Of a stretch of 64,000 bases of DNA, positions 8,720 through 17,706 are shown piece by piece. The position numbers and the translations under genes are program-made. Each line of letters begins with the position of its first letter. The stretch's first letter is position 1. The notes beneath the pieces were generated by a model that was not told where the DNA came from, ran no database searches, and was given only the letters and a program-made list of their open reading frames with translations. The stretch comes from Nostoc sp. LEGE 06077 (lineage in GTDB: Bacteria > Cyanobacteriota > Cyanobacteriia > Cyanobacteriales > Nostocaceae), in NCBI RefSeq assembly GCF_015207705.1, contig NZ_JADEWI010000032.1, positions 1 to 64,000 on the forward strand. Reading direction: 5' to 3'.

Positions 8720-9358
8720 TTACCCTTGTTTCACAAATAAAGCGCGATAAATTGGTTCGCCTTTGTTTTGGGTAAATATTTCTCGTTCTGTGGGGACTGC
8801 TAATGGATTTTCTGTTAACCATTCATCTGTACCCACTCGCGCAAAGGCAGGGTTTTCCGCAAAGCGATCGCACATTTCCACGGCGACAAACTTCATATCT
8901 GATTGCAGAAATACCACCCCACCAACTGCTAAATATTCAGCTAACTCTGTGACCAATTTTGGTTGTACCACACGGCGTTTAGCATGACGAGTTTTAAACC
9001 ACGGATCGGGAAATTGAATTGTCACCCGCTGTAAAATGCCTGGAGTTAAGCCTGATAACAGAGATTGCAAGGAGTTATTCGCATTGCCATACAAATAATA
9101 CAGGTTAGTTAAACCCAACTCAGAACGCAGCTGATTCGCCTCCACTACCAATGGTTCCCGAATTTCCAAACCCAGAAAATTCCAGTGAGGTTCTACCTGC
9201 GCCATTTGCAACACAAACCGCCCTTTAGCACAGCCAATATCTAGATGCAGTGGTTGGTTTGGCTGTGCATAAATTTTTTCCCACTCAAGGGGATTGACTG
9301 GTGTGCGATATTTTTGGGCAAGTGGGTTAACGTGTTGGCGGACTCTAACTACTGCCAA
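8720..9358 (-). CDS. trmB: tRNA (guanine-N7-)-methyltransferase
   Basis: It methylates N7 of G46 in tRNA using S-adenosylmethionine. The SAM-binding motif DIGCAKGRF and the family signature [14 protein letters not shown] are intact. The open frame continues upstream to 9451, but I choose the TTG at 9358: it gives [17 protein letters not shown], the usual cyanobacterial N-terminus, and has GGAG eight bases before it. The 31 extra residues of the longer frame are hydrophobic and unlike the family. Length 212 residues is normal. It is convergent with the HlyD gene, with almost no spacer. Confidence 0.93.
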   Translation of the reverse strand: MAVVRVRQHVNPLAQKYRTPVNPLEWEKIYAQPNQPLHLDIGCAKGRFVLQMAQVEPHWNFLGLEIREPLVVEANQLRSELGLTNLYYLYGNANNSLQSLLSGLTPGILQRVTIQFPDPWFKTRHAKRRVVQPKLVTELAEYLAVGGVVFLQSDMKFVAVEMCDRFAENPAFARVGTDEWLTENPLAVPTEREIFTQNKGEPIYRALFVKQG

Positions 9359-9627
9359 AGTGGATACTCCTTGTAGCAACGACAGTAAACAGTGATTTGC
9401 ATATAAAAAATTAAGTATATTATTATATAATAAATTTAATTTAACAGCCAAATAATTAATAAACTATTCAATTTTTAAAATATTAAACATTCTCTATTGA
9501 TCAAAAAAAGTTTAAAAAATATCAAATAATCAGTCAATGATTTGAGCTATTTTTACATTTAAATGAGATTTGATTTTTCTGGTGGCTAACAAAAATCTAA
9601 AAATGTTCAATTATGCGTGAATAATCA

Positions 9628-9658
9628 GATTCCCGACTTCTTAAATCAGTCGGGAATC
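9628..9658. repeat. hairpin GATTCCCGACT in trmB-phosphoesterase spacer
   Basis: Perfect 11-base arms (9628-9638 and 9648-9658) around a nine-base loop, in the 416-base divergent spacer between trmB and the phosphoesterase. Hairpins with this GATTCCCGACT arm recur between genes in Nostocales, so I take it as a small dispersed repeat rather than a gene-specific signal. The rest of the spacer is A/T-rich with no frame seen. Confidence 0.5.
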
Positions 9659-9774
9659 TCAGCTTCATATACAAATGTTAAGTAATGATTTTCCAGCAGA
9701 GTTGCCAAAGCAAAGGTTATACTTTGTGGAAAAGGCTTTTTTGAACCAGTATTTATAAAATTGTCTGCAAATCA

Positions 9775-10890
9775 ATGGCTCTCAATTTTCGCTTTGCTGT
9801 AGTCAGCGACTTACACATTGCACTTCCCCATACAATCTGGGATCATCCCAGTCGGTTTCATTTGGTGGAAGTTAGTATTCCAGCTTTTGAAAGTGTCATC
9901 GAACATTTAACACAACTTGATTTAGATTTTCTGTTGATTCCAGGGGACTTAACTCAGCACGGTGAACCGGAGAACCATCTGTGGTTACAAAAACGCTTAT
10001 CTGAGTTGCCGTTTCCGGTGTATGTTGTTCCCGGTAATCATGATGTTCCTGTCTTAATGGCAGATCAGCAATCGATTGGCTTTGCGGATTTTCCCCATTA
10101 TTACGGCAAGTTTGGTTATGACAATCCTAAGCAAATTTACTACACTCATCAAGTTTTACCCGGAGTGCGGTTGATTGGTCTGAATTCCAACTTTTTTAAT
10201 GAAGAAGGTCAGCAATTAGGACGTTTAGATCATCAACAACTAACTTGGTTAGAAAATGTTCTAGCAACACTGACGGAAGAATTAGTGTTGGTGATGGTGC
10301 ATCACAATGTAGTTGAGCATATACCCCAGCAGTCGCGCCATCCAATGGGCAATCGCTATATGCTGCAAAATGCGCCGCAATTGTTAAAGCTGCTGCGTCA
10401 GTATCAAGTCAAGTTAGTATTTACAGGTCATTTGCACGTTCAGGATATTGCCTGCTCTGATGGAGTTTACGATATCACTACTGGTTCTTTAGTAAGTTAT
10501 CCCCATCCTTATCGAGTTTTTGAGTTTCGCCAAGATAACTACGGCAGAGAATGGTTGCAAGTTTTATCTCATCGTGTGGAATCTGTACCGGATTTTCCTG
10601 ATTTGCAACATTTATCAAAACAATGGATGGGCGATCGCTCTTTGCCTTTTTTAATGAAATTTCTCACTCATCCACCGTTAAACTTAGCACCAGAACAAGC
10701 TCAAGAAATTGCTCCTAGTTTGCGTTACTTTTGGGCAAATATCGCTGATGGCGATGCTTTGTTTGACTATCCGCAATTTCCTCAAAAAGTGCGTCATTAC
10801 ATTCAAGCCTACAGTGCGATCGCCCGTTGTGGTACTCCTCACCTCATTGATAACAACAGCACCTTGCTATTGGAAAAAATGAGAAAGTAG
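9775..10890 (+). CDS. metallophosphoesterase (Icc/CpdA-like)
   Basis: 371 residues of the calcineurin-like phosphoesterase fold. Metal-binding motifs are in order: VVSDLHIA near the start, PGDLTQHGE, PGNHDVP, MVHHN and FTGHLHVQ. These match class III cyclic-nucleotide phosphodiesterases of the Icc/CpdA type, which hydrolyse cAMP or other phosphodiesters. The C-terminal ~110 residues after the catalytic core are less conserved. No signal peptide is seen, so it should be cytoplasmic. The exact substrate cannot be read from sequence. The possible link to the cNMP-binding-like exporter upstream is only positional. Confidence 0.88.
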   Translation: MALNFRFAVVSDLHIALPHTIWDHPSRFHLVEVSIPAFESVIEHLTQLDLDFLLIPGDLTQHGEPENHLWLQKRLSELPFPVYVVPGNHDVPVLMADQQSIGFADFPHYYGKFGYDNPKQIYYTHQVLPGVRLIGLNSNFFNEEGQQLGRLDHQQLTWLENVLATLTEELVLVMVHHNVVEHIPQQSRHPMGNRYMLQNAPQLLKLLRQYQVKLVFTGHLHVQDIACSDGVYDITTGSLVSYPHPYRVFEFRQDNYGREWLQVLSHRVESVPDFPDLQHLSKQWMGDRSLPFLMKFLTHPPLNLAPEQAQEIAPSLRYFWANIADGDALFDYPQFPQKVRHYIQAYSAIARCGTPHLIDNNSTLLLEKMRK

Positions 10891-10919
10891 GAGAGTGAAG
10901 GAGTGAGGGAGTAAGGAAA

Positions 10920-10962
10920 AACATCTTACTCAGCACTCAGCACTCAATACTCAGCACTCAAG
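10920..10962. repeat. short tandem repeat (ACTCAGC type)
   Basis: Several copies of ACTCAGC/ACTCAAT stand in tandem between the convergent phosphoesterase and FIST genes. The same heptamer class recurs at about 33028-33058. These short tandemly repeated repetitive sequences are typical of heterocystous cyanobacteria and probably mark slipped-strand or gene-end regions. Confidence 0.7.
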
Positions 10963-12169
10963 AATTCTGCTGACGACAAATGCCAAACACAGAAGTGTAA
11001 CCATGTAAAAAAGTATTACCTCCTACAGGGCCGATTTCGCCACCACAGAAAAAACCACCGATCGGTATATCTTGGAAGTAGCGCCTAAATAGCGAGGAAT
11101 CAAAATTAGGTTTACCATAAAGTCCTTCACCTCGACCGACGCAAGAAAACATTAAAGCGGCGATCGCTGAGGTTGTGGAAGATTCTTGATTCTGATATTT
11201 CTCCAGCAGAAATTCCAAGTCTTCTGCGGAGGCTTCGGCATCACGTAAATGAAATTGTAGACGTTGGCCAGGGCGGACGCGATCGCCAATAGCGATCGCG
11301 CCTCCTGAGGGATCTACCCCTAAAATACTGCGAATTAAAAAGTCTCCTTGCTGCAAAGACATCTTAAACTCATCCATCGCCACGCCCACAAATAAAGAAT
11401 GCTGGGCTAAAGTTCGTTCTTGATCACTGAGACTATTAATTAAATCTCGTAGCACCACCAATGGCACTTGCTCATCCAGTTCTAAAATAATATTGCGTTC
11501 AGCTTTGGTAACTTGCATCGGCTGACCAATGGGGCGACAGCCCTGAGCCACAATTGTTTCTAGGACAATATTGCCAGTTAAAGCCAAGCCGACAGTTCCT
11601 TCACGATAGAGGCGATCGTTACAAAATAGTGTCTGTCGTCCACCCATACCACCACTGGCTTGTCCCCCCACCACCACAGAACCAGGATAAGCAAAATCTA
11701 GACCTTGCAAAAGTTCATTGATTCCCGAAGAAAAAGAACTAGACAGCAAAATAAACTGTGGTGTATCAGATGGTTGTACACCAATCAAATTCACCCAAGT
11801 ATCTGGGGAACTATCCAAATCGGGTAACTCTTCCGCCAAAATATGAAAAACTTGGAGATTTACCCCAGGTAGATGTGCCAATGTCAGGCTCAAAGCCGCT
11901 TCTGCTTCTATTTCTTGGGTTTGCCCATCACTTGTAGTACCAATCACACCACCACCACTACAACCAATCATGATCGGTACAGAAAGTTTTTCTGCCAGCA
12001 AAGGTAAAAGTCGGGAATATTCACTAGCAAAAGCAGATGAAATAAATACCAGCCCTAAATTTGCGGGTGCTGTTAACGAAGATGTAGTTTTTTGCACCAC
12101 CTCTGTCACAGCGGCTTCTAGAGAAGGACGGGTTGATAGGGCATTAGCCCACTGCATTTGATCTGCCAT
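10958..12169 (-). CDS. FIST N- and C-terminal domain protein
   Basis: 403 residues. The N-terminal half has the FIST pattern (LGLVFISSAF, then MIGCSGGGVIG). The C-terminal half has the FIST_C pattern (LMFSCVGRGEGLYG, then IPIGGFFCGGEIGPVGG). FIST domains are proposed small-ligand sensors, perhaps of amino acids, usually fused to signalling modules. Here the protein is stand-alone, as in many cyanobacteria. No membrane segment is seen. The ligand is unknown. It is transcribed away from CP12. Confidence 0.88.
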   Translation of the reverse strand: MADQMQWANALSTRPSLEAAVTEVVQKTTSSLTAPANLGLVFISSAFASEYSRLLPLLAEKLSVPIMIGCSGGGVIGTTSDGQTQEIEAEAALSLTLAHLPGVNLQVFHILAEELPDLDSSPDTWVNLIGVQPSDTPQFILLSSSFSSGINELLQGLDFAYPGSVVVGGQASGGMGGRQTLFCNDRLYREGTVGLALTGNIVLETIVAQGCRPIGQPMQVTKAERNIILELDEQVPLVVLRDLINSLSDQERTLAQHSLFVGVAMDEFKMSLQQGDFLIRSILGVDPSGGAIAIGDRVRPGQRLQFHLRDAEASAEDLEFLLEKYQNQESSTTSAIAALMFSCVGRGEGLYGKPNFDSSLFRRYFQDIPIGGFFCGGEIGPVGGNTFLHGYTSVFGICRQQNS

Positions 12170-12544
12170 GAAATTTCATCTCTTCCTTTTTCGTCGTGCT
12201 TTTAGCCCAAGGTTTTGACGAGGCAAAGCCGTCTCACAGACTGCCTCACCGCACTGCTTCACCTCCTACATAGCTGCCTTCATAGACAGATATTCATCAA
12301 TTCCTATTACATGCAATAAATATAGTTTATAGATGTACTTTCGTAGTATGGACTCTATAAAATCTTAAAAGATAGACAAAGATACAGTCTGAATCTCCCA
12401 ATTTGCCGTGGTTATCAATCATCCGGCTGCCACATCCACTAAGTAGATCAACTTATTAGGTAGAATGGGGAGTGGTAGTACAGAAAATAGCAATTTTTGA
12501 ATTTTTCTATACTAGTATTAACAACACACAACAAAACGAAAGCT
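12170..12544. other. divergent spacer between FIST and CP12 genes
   Basis: This 375-base stretch should carry promoters in both directions. A TATACT hexamer at 12508-12513 is a plausible -10 element for CP12. No other frame or strong hairpin was found. Confidence 0.4.
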
Positions 12545-12784
12545 ATGAGCGAAACCAAAGCAAAAGTTGACATCCAAGAACAAATTCAAGAAGAAGTAGA
12601 ACAAGCTCGTACAGTTTGTGATATTTCCGGTAGCAATTCTGCTGAGTGTGCTGCGGCTTGGGATGCAGTGGAAGAACTACAAGCTGAAGCTTCTCACCAG
12701 CGCCAAAGCAAGCCCAAAAATTCTCTCGAAAAGTATTGCGATGACAACCCAGATGCGGCTGAATGTCGAGTTTACGACGAATAG
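12545..12784 (+). CDS. cp12: Calvin-cycle regulator CP12
   Basis: 79 residues. CP12 is a small, largely disordered protein that links glyceraldehyde-3-phosphate dehydrogenase and phosphoribulokinase in the dark through redox-active cysteines. Both cysteine pairs are present: the N-terminal pair around CDISGSNSAEC and the C-terminal pair in KYCDDNPDAAECRVYDE, with the conserved AWDAVEEL core between. I start at the ATG at 12545, since the frame open to 12497 adds 16 residues foreign to the family. It stands alone with about 440 bases of spacer after it. Thioredoxin would regulate its disulfides, and ftrC for that pathway is at 22330. Confidence 0.95.
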   Translation: MSETKAKVDIQEQIQEEVEQARTVCDISGSNSAECAAAWDAVEELQAEASHQRQSKPKNSLEKYCDDNPDAAECRVYDE

Positions 12785-13226
12785 ACATTGAGTTGGTAAA
12801 TTCCTATTCATCCAATAGGCAAGCAACCAAAATCTGTTTACTGCGACCTTGTACTTTATGCTCTTTGGGGTACGTTTTGTAACCTACCCTGAATATAAGT
12901 TGTCAGTTAGTACAAGCTACAAAAGTAAAAGATCTGCAAGTTGCTTGTTTTTTTTACCTCATCAAGAAGTGAATTTTAACCAAATATTAGGTTGAGGGAA
13001 GTAATTACACATCAATAATTAAATCAATATTAATTTATATATTGATAAATTTTGTAATCAGTCCAACATCAAGCTACCCATAACGACAGGCGTTCTCTGA
13101 TTCCTTGTTTTGTTGCTCAATGAAGTAATTTATTTTGCATGGCTATTTAAAGTATTTGCAAAAGTATCCGTTATATTAAATATCTGTTCTTCATCCAAAC
13201 TTGTTATTTATCCTCTAGCAACCATA
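12785..13226. other. 442-base spacer after CP12, no gene seen
   Basis: It is A/T-rich. A GCTTG followed by eight T residues near 12936-12953, with ACAAGC about 30 bases before it, could be a weak terminator for CP12. No coding frame with family resemblance was seen. Confidence 0.35.
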
Positions 13227-13820
13227 ATGGAAGACCTTTGGTTTCGCCCATATATCTGGGCTGATTATCGACTAGCAGTATTATTTACGCTGATTATCCC
13301 GCTAATTCTGCTAATTTGGGCATTTGTCCAAAAAGCAGAAGGAATACAACGCCTGTTAATGATTTACTGGCGAGTTGCTAGTCTTTTGGCAATTACAATT
13401 TACTTAATGATTGCTGAGTATCCAGTCAGTTTTATTTCTGGGTTGATAGCCAGGATTTTGATCCCGATTTCTCTGTGGTTTTGGGTGGATCTCAATGATG
13501 AAATTGAGTATCAACCCAGTAGCCCGTTGAAGTTGATTTTTACCTCTTGGCGCTGGGCTGTGACAGCTTATAGCCTGTTAAGTGCGATCGCTTTTATTCC
13601 GTTTATCGGTTGTGCTTTTTCCGAAACAGCCATTAAAACTCCCTATTGTCGAGTCTGGTTTGAAGCCCCCTTACTCTTTAAAGATTATTTCCATCACAAT
13701 AGCAAGCCAGCATTTCTCGGTTTTCTGGGCATCTCCCTTTTAGCTATTTATGTGCTTTACTTAAGCTACTTTGTTCTGATTAAGCTGGGCAAACAAGGAC
13801 GTTCAGCTACACCACATTAA
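13227..13820 (+). CDS. DUF3177 family membrane protein
   Basis: 197 residues from the ATG at 13227 (MEDLWFRPYIWADYRLA). The frame is open upstream to 13110, but that extension has no family resemblance. Four to five hydrophobic segments are visible (about 15-35, 48-65, 70-90, 112-130, 170-190), so it is an integral membrane protein. It matches the cyanobacterial DUF3177 family, whose function is unknown. It is followed by a small conserved gene 27 bases on and then cbiD, and may be co-transcribed with them. Confidence 0.82.
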   Translation: MEDLWFRPYIWADYRLAVLFTLIIPLILLIWAFVQKAEGIQRLLMIYWRVASLLAITIYLMIAEYPVSFISGLIARILIPISLWFWVDLNDEIEYQPSSPLKLIFTSWRWAVTAYSLLSAIAFIPFIGCAFSETAIKTPYCRVWFEAPLLFKDYFHHNSKPAFLGFLGISLLAIYVLYLSYFVLIKLGKQGRSATPH

Positions 13821-13847
13821 TTAACTAAATAGCAAAGTTCCAATTTG

Positions 13848-14147
13848 ATGAATAATTCCATTGGCAAGCGCCTAGAACAGTACACCAGCAAACGCCCCCA
13901 AGAAGTTTTATTGATCACGGTGGAAATAGCCGAAGAACAAGACAAAATAGCAGTCTTCAAAGGTTTTTCGAGTTCTTTGATGCGCCCCACAGCTTTTGAT
14001 CCTGATGTCCCAGTACTCTTAGAAGAGGCCATAATTCTGAGTATTGATCGCATCGCTAGTCCTTATAATCCTGAAGCACCTCGCTACATCGAAAAAGGCA
14101 TCTCTTGGGAAGCAATGCAAGCTTTGTTGGTAGAAGTGGGAGTATAG
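13848..14147 (+). CDS. small conserved cyanobacterial protein (DUF7734-like)
   Basis: 99 residues starting at the ATG at 13848 (a TTG lies just before it). The sequence is soluble with a mixed alpha/beta pattern (QEVLLITVEIAEEQDKIAVFKGF, an SSSLMRPTAFDPDVP segment, then IDRIASPYNPEAPRYIE). It resembles the widely conserved cyanobacterial and plastid family DUF7734; that match is from memory. Function unknown. The ISWEAMQALLVEVGV end is amphipathic. Confidence 0.7.
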   Translation: MNNSIGKRLEQYTSKRPQEVLLITVEIAEEQDKIAVFKGFSSSLMRPTAFDPDVPVLLEEAIILSIDRIASPYNPEAPRYIEKGISWEAMQALLVEVGV

Positions 14148-14193
14148 AAGCAGGGGGGCAGAGGTGCAGGGGTGCAGGGGAGAGAAATAATAA

Positions 14194-15309
14194 ATGACTC
14201 GTTCTGGATATACTTTACCCGTATTTGCTTGTGCTGCGGCGATGGCGGCGTTACATTGGTTACGCCAGCGTCAGCCTTTGCCAACTGTGGCAGTTGATTT
14301 AATTACACCACAACAAATCGCTGAAATCCCCATTGAACAAGTAGCGGGGCTATCAGAACATCAGGCGGTGGCAATTACACGGAGTGACCCTGGTGACAAT
14401 CTTGACCTGACACGGGATACACCAATTTGGGCAATGGTGGAGTGGGGTGGAGACACTGAGTCAGCGGTAACTATCAAAGGTGGCGAAGGGATTGGCAGAA
14501 TTCTCAATGCAGATGACCAGCCGGCGATTTATAGTTATGCCCAAAGGTTATTGCAAGAGAACTTGCGGCGGATGCTCACACTGGGTGAGAAAATTACAGT
14601 CACAATTATTTTACCCTTCGGGCGATCGCTGGCGGTGCGGACTTCTAATGCTGCCTTTGGTGTAGTGGAAGGACTTTCGCTATTAGGAACAACCGGCATT
14701 TCTCAACCGTTAAGTTCACCAGATCAGTTAGCGGTTTTTCGGACAGAATTGCAACAAAAAGCCAGCCGTTTTCATAGTTTGGTATTTTGTATTGGTGAGA
14801 ACGGTTTAGATTTAGCGGCAAAACTGGGAATTAATCCCGAACAATTGGTGAAAACGGCTAACTGGTTAGGGCCGATGTTGATTGAAGCAGATGCTTTAGG
14901 CGTTAAAGAAATCTTATTGTTTGGTTATCACGGCAAGTTGCTAAAACTAGCTGGAGGGATTTTTCACACCCATCATCATTTAGCTGATGGTCGGCGGGAA
15001 ATTTTAGCAGCCCACTGTGCTTTGGCGGGGATGCAGTCATCAGATATACAAGTAGTATTTAATAGTGCCACGGCGGAAGCAGCACTGAAATATTTAAGAG
15101 AATTAGATGTTTCTAGTGGTAGTGATTGGGTGAATTTAGTTTATGGTGCGATCGCCCAAGCCATAGATACGCGTTCTCAAGAATACATGGAAAGCTATAA
15201 TAACCGGGGTACAGAAGTAGCAAAATGTGGCTCAATTCTCTTTGACCGCGATCGCAAAATTATCGTAAAGAGTAAAACTGCTTGTTTCTTAACCGGGAAA
15301 TTATGTTAA
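14194..15309 (+). CDS. cbiD: cobalt-precorrin-5B C1-methyltransferase
   Basis: 371 residues of the CbiD family, which adds the C1 methyl in the anaerobic corrin pathway to vitamin B12. Typical features are the N-terminal RSGYTLPVFACAAAMAAL, the DPGDNLDLTRDTPIWA segment, and KLAGGIFHTHHHLADGR near residue 255. Length is normal. It begins 46 bases after the small conserved gene. The other corrin gene in this window (cbiG-cobJ) is 35 kb away, so the pathway is scattered as usual in cyanobacteria. I see no cobalamin riboswitch upstream. Confidence 0.92.
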   Translation: MTRSGYTLPVFACAAAMAALHWLRQRQPLPTVAVDLITPQQIAEIPIEQVAGLSEHQAVAITRSDPGDNLDLTRDTPIWAMVEWGGDTESAVTIKGGEGIGRILNADDQPAIYSYAQRLLQENLRRMLTLGEKITVTIILPFGRSLAVRTSNAAFGVVEGLSLLGTTGISQPLSSPDQLAVFRTELQQKASRFHSLVFCIGENGLDLAAKLGINPEQLVKTANWLGPMLIEADALGVKEILLFGYHGKLLKLAGGIFHTHHHLADGRREILAAHCALAGMQSSDIQVVFNSATAEAALKYLRELDVSSGSDWVNLVYGAIAQAIDTRSQEYMESYNNRGTEVAKCGSILFDRDRKIIVKSKTACFLTGKLC

Positions 15310-15615
15310 CTTATTATGAATAATCATTAATAATCTACATAAATAGCTTTTTCAGTAACCACTCTAGGGTAAGTTATTCCTTCTAATACTATGTCAGACT
15401 GATTAGCCAAGCAAACGCTTCATAACCTGCGTTTGTAGGGGACTCCTTTACCATTTACCAGCCGCAGAAAGCAAATAGAGCAAAGTGCTGAGTATATAAC
15501 CAGTTACTAGCTTTGTGCAATCAACATTGTTCTCATCTATTTGACCAAGGCTATAGATGGTATTTTTGTCAGATTACTGTGCAACTATCTACTACTTCAT
15601 TCAAACTCCCCCATC
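15310..15615. other. cbiD-guaA spacer
   Basis: About 306 bases with no gene seen. The open frame that reaches guaA from 15541 is not supported as coding. A short stem with AGCAAACGC/GCGTTTG (about 15410-15440) is visible and may be a 3' end for cbiD. Confidence 0.35.
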
Positions 15616-17238
15616 ATGAATACAGCGGTGACTCTACTAACCGAACAAGCGCCTCAACCAGTAGAAGAGTTGAGGCGGCTTGATCGTCAAATGATTGTTA
15701 TTCTCGACTTTGGCTCTCAGTATTCCGAACTAATTGCCCGACGCATCCGCGAAACTCAAGTATATTCTGAAGTTCTCTCTTATCGCACTACAGCGGAACA
15801 ATTACAGCAACTCAACCCCAAAGGTATCATTCTCTCAGGCGGGCCGAGTTCAGTTTATAACGAAAAAGCTCCCCATTGTGACCCTGCAATTTGGCATCTG
15901 GGCATTCCCATTCTGGGCGTATGTTATGGGATGCAGTTAATGGTCAACCAACTCGGTGGGGAAGTTGCCAAAGCCGATCGCGGTGAATACGGCAAAGCCT
16001 CATTATATATAGATGATCCCACCGATCTATTAACCAATGTGGAAGATGGCACAACCATGTGGATGAGTCACGGCGACTCTGTGGTCAAAATGCCACCTGG
16101 TTTTGAAGTCTTGGCACATACAGAGAATACACCTTGTGCAGCCGTCGCCGACCACGAAAAGAAACTGTATGGTGTGCAGTTCCACCCCGAAGTTGTACAT
16201 TCCATCGGTGGTTTAGCTCTAATTCGCAACTTTGTTTATCATATCTGCGAATGCGAACCTACCTGGACAACTGCCGCCTTTGTCGAAGAAGCAATCCGGG
16301 AAATTCGCGGTAAAGTTGGCGATAAACGCGTACTTTTGGCATTATCTGGGGGAGTAGATTCTTCTACCCTAGCCTTTTTATTGCATAAAGCGATCGGTGA
16401 TCAGCTGACTTGTGTATTTATTGACCAAGGCTTTATGCGGAAATATGAGCCAGAACGGTTAGTGAAATTATTCCAAGAGCAGTTTCATATCCCTGTAGAA
16501 TATGTCAATGCCCGCGATCGCTTCTTAGATACCATCGCTGGTGTCACCGACCCCGAAGAAAAACGCCGTCGCATAGGTCACGAATTCATTAGTACATTTG
16601 AAGAAGCATCCAAACACTTCGGCCCCTTTGATTATTTAGCCCAAGGCACACTTTATCCAGATGTCATCGAATCTGCCGATACCAACGTTGACCCCCAAAC
16701 AGGTGAACGGGTAGCAGTCAAAATTAAAAGCCATCACAACGTCGGCGGTTTACCCAAAGATTTGCGATTTAAACTAGTTGAACCCCTGCGGAAACTATTT
16801 AAAGATGAAGTCCGCAAAGTTGGTCGTTCTATTGGTTTACCAGAAGAAATCGTCCAACGCCAACCCTTCCCCGGCCCTGGTTTAGCAATTCGCATCATCG
16901 GTGAAGTCACCGCCGAACGCCTGAATATTCTCCGCGATGCCGATTTAATTGTCCGCCAAGAAATCAATCAACGCGGATTATACAACGAAGTTTGGCAAGC
17001 CTTTGCTGTATTATTGCCAATTCGCAGCGTCGGCGTGATGGGTGACAAACGTACCTATGCTCATCCTGTAGTTTTGCGGATTATTACCAGTGAAGACGGT
17101 ATGACCGCAGATTGGGCGCGTCTTCCTTATGAAATTTTGGAAGTAATTTCTAACCGAATTGTCAATGAAGTTAAAGGTGTGAATCGCGTAGTTTACGACA
17201 TCACATCTAAGCCACCTGGAACCATTGAATGGGAGTAA
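15616..17238 (+). CDS. guaA: glutamine-hydrolysing GMP synthase
   Basis: 540 residues from the ATG at 15616. It converts XMP to GMP. The N-terminal glutamine amidotransferase carries nucleophile Cys in GVCYGMQ and His/Glu in VQFHPEV. The ATP pyrophosphatase domain carries the P-loop LSGGVDSS. The C-terminal dimerisation domain ends in KPPGTIEWE, the invariant family end. The frame is open to 15541, but the [11 protein letters not shown] start fits cyanobacterial homologues. A hairpin terminator follows. Confidence 0.96.
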   Translation: MNTAVTLLTEQAPQPVEELRRLDRQMIVILDFGSQYSELIARRIRETQVYSEVLSYRTTAEQLQQLNPKGIILSGGPSSVYNEKAPHCDPAIWHLGIPILGVCYGMQLMVNQLGGEVAKADRGEYGKASLYIDDPTDLLTNVEDGTTMWMSHGDSVVKMPPGFEVLAHTENTPCAAVADHEKKLYGVQFHPEVVHSIGGLALIRNFVYHICECEPTWTTAAFVEEAIREIRGKVGDKRVLLALSGGVDSSTLAFLLHKAIGDQLTCVFIDQGFMRKYEPERLVKLFQEQFHIPVEYVNARDRFLDTIAGVTDPEEKRRRIGHEFISTFEEASKHFGPFDYLAQGTLYPDVIESADTNVDPQTGERVAVKIKSHHNVGGLPKDLRFKLVEPLRKLFKDEVRKVGRSIGLPEEIVQRQPFPGPGLAIRIIGEVTAERLNILRDADLIVRQEINQRGLYNEVWQAFAVLLPIRSVGVMGDKRTYAHPVVLRIITSEDGMTADWARLPYEILEVISNRIVNEVKGVNRVVYDITSKPPGTIEWE

Positions 17239-17276
17239 TAGTTTTGACAAGTAAAGCAAAACTTAAGTGAAAGATT

Positions 17277-17303
17277 GAGGTGGGTATTCCCCACCTTTTT
17301 TTT
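17277..17303 (+). terminator. rho-independent terminator of guaA
   Basis: Stem GGTGGG (17279-17284) / CCCACC (17290-17295) with a five-base loop, then eight T residues (17296-17303), about 40 bases after the guaA stop. Confidence 0.85.
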
Positions 17304-17409
17304 CAAAATTATCGCTAATATTATCCCAATACCTCTCACACTCTATACCTTTTCAGGCATTAGAGTATTGTCTGGATGATGCTGCAAATTGCGATCGCAC
17401 TACCTTGAC

Positions 17410-17526
17410 AGGACTTACGCAAAAATTCCCAAAAAGCTTAATTTATCGTAGACGCGAAGCGGCTTCCCGCAGGGTACCGCCAAGTCGCCGAGAACGCCAA
17501 GAAATCGTAGAGTCTGCGTAAGTCCT
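17410..17526. mobile_element. MITE-like element with AGGACTTACGCA ends
   Basis: 117 bases bounded by perfect 12-base inverted repeats AGGACTTACGCA (17410-17421) and TGCGTAAGTCCT (17515-17526). The interior holds a GCGAAGCGGCTTCCCGCAGGG hairpin, a motif often seen in Nostoc intergenic repeats. Related elements lie at 38430-38538 and 51475-51569. No coding capacity, so a non-autonomous element is likely. Confidence 0.7.
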
Positions 17527-17706
17527 ACTTGAAAAGAACGGATTAGTTTATTTAGGAGTAGTAAATAAACTGCTATATCTGGAAAAAGTTATTAGCCCGC
17601 GGTAGAAGTAAATGGGAGGAAACTTAGGGTTAAAGCTGATAGTCATCAAAAATTAGCAGTAACAATTGAGACATCTCAAAAATTTGTAACAGGGTAACTA
17701 GCTAAA

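Noticed and set aside
12543-12788. Minus-strand frame of 81 codons over CP12
   Set aside because: Shadow of CP12, which is certain from its Cys motifs.
13110-13226. Longer start of the DUF3177 gene at 13110
   Set aside because: The 39 added residues have no family resemblance and the ATG at 13227 gives the normal N-terminus.
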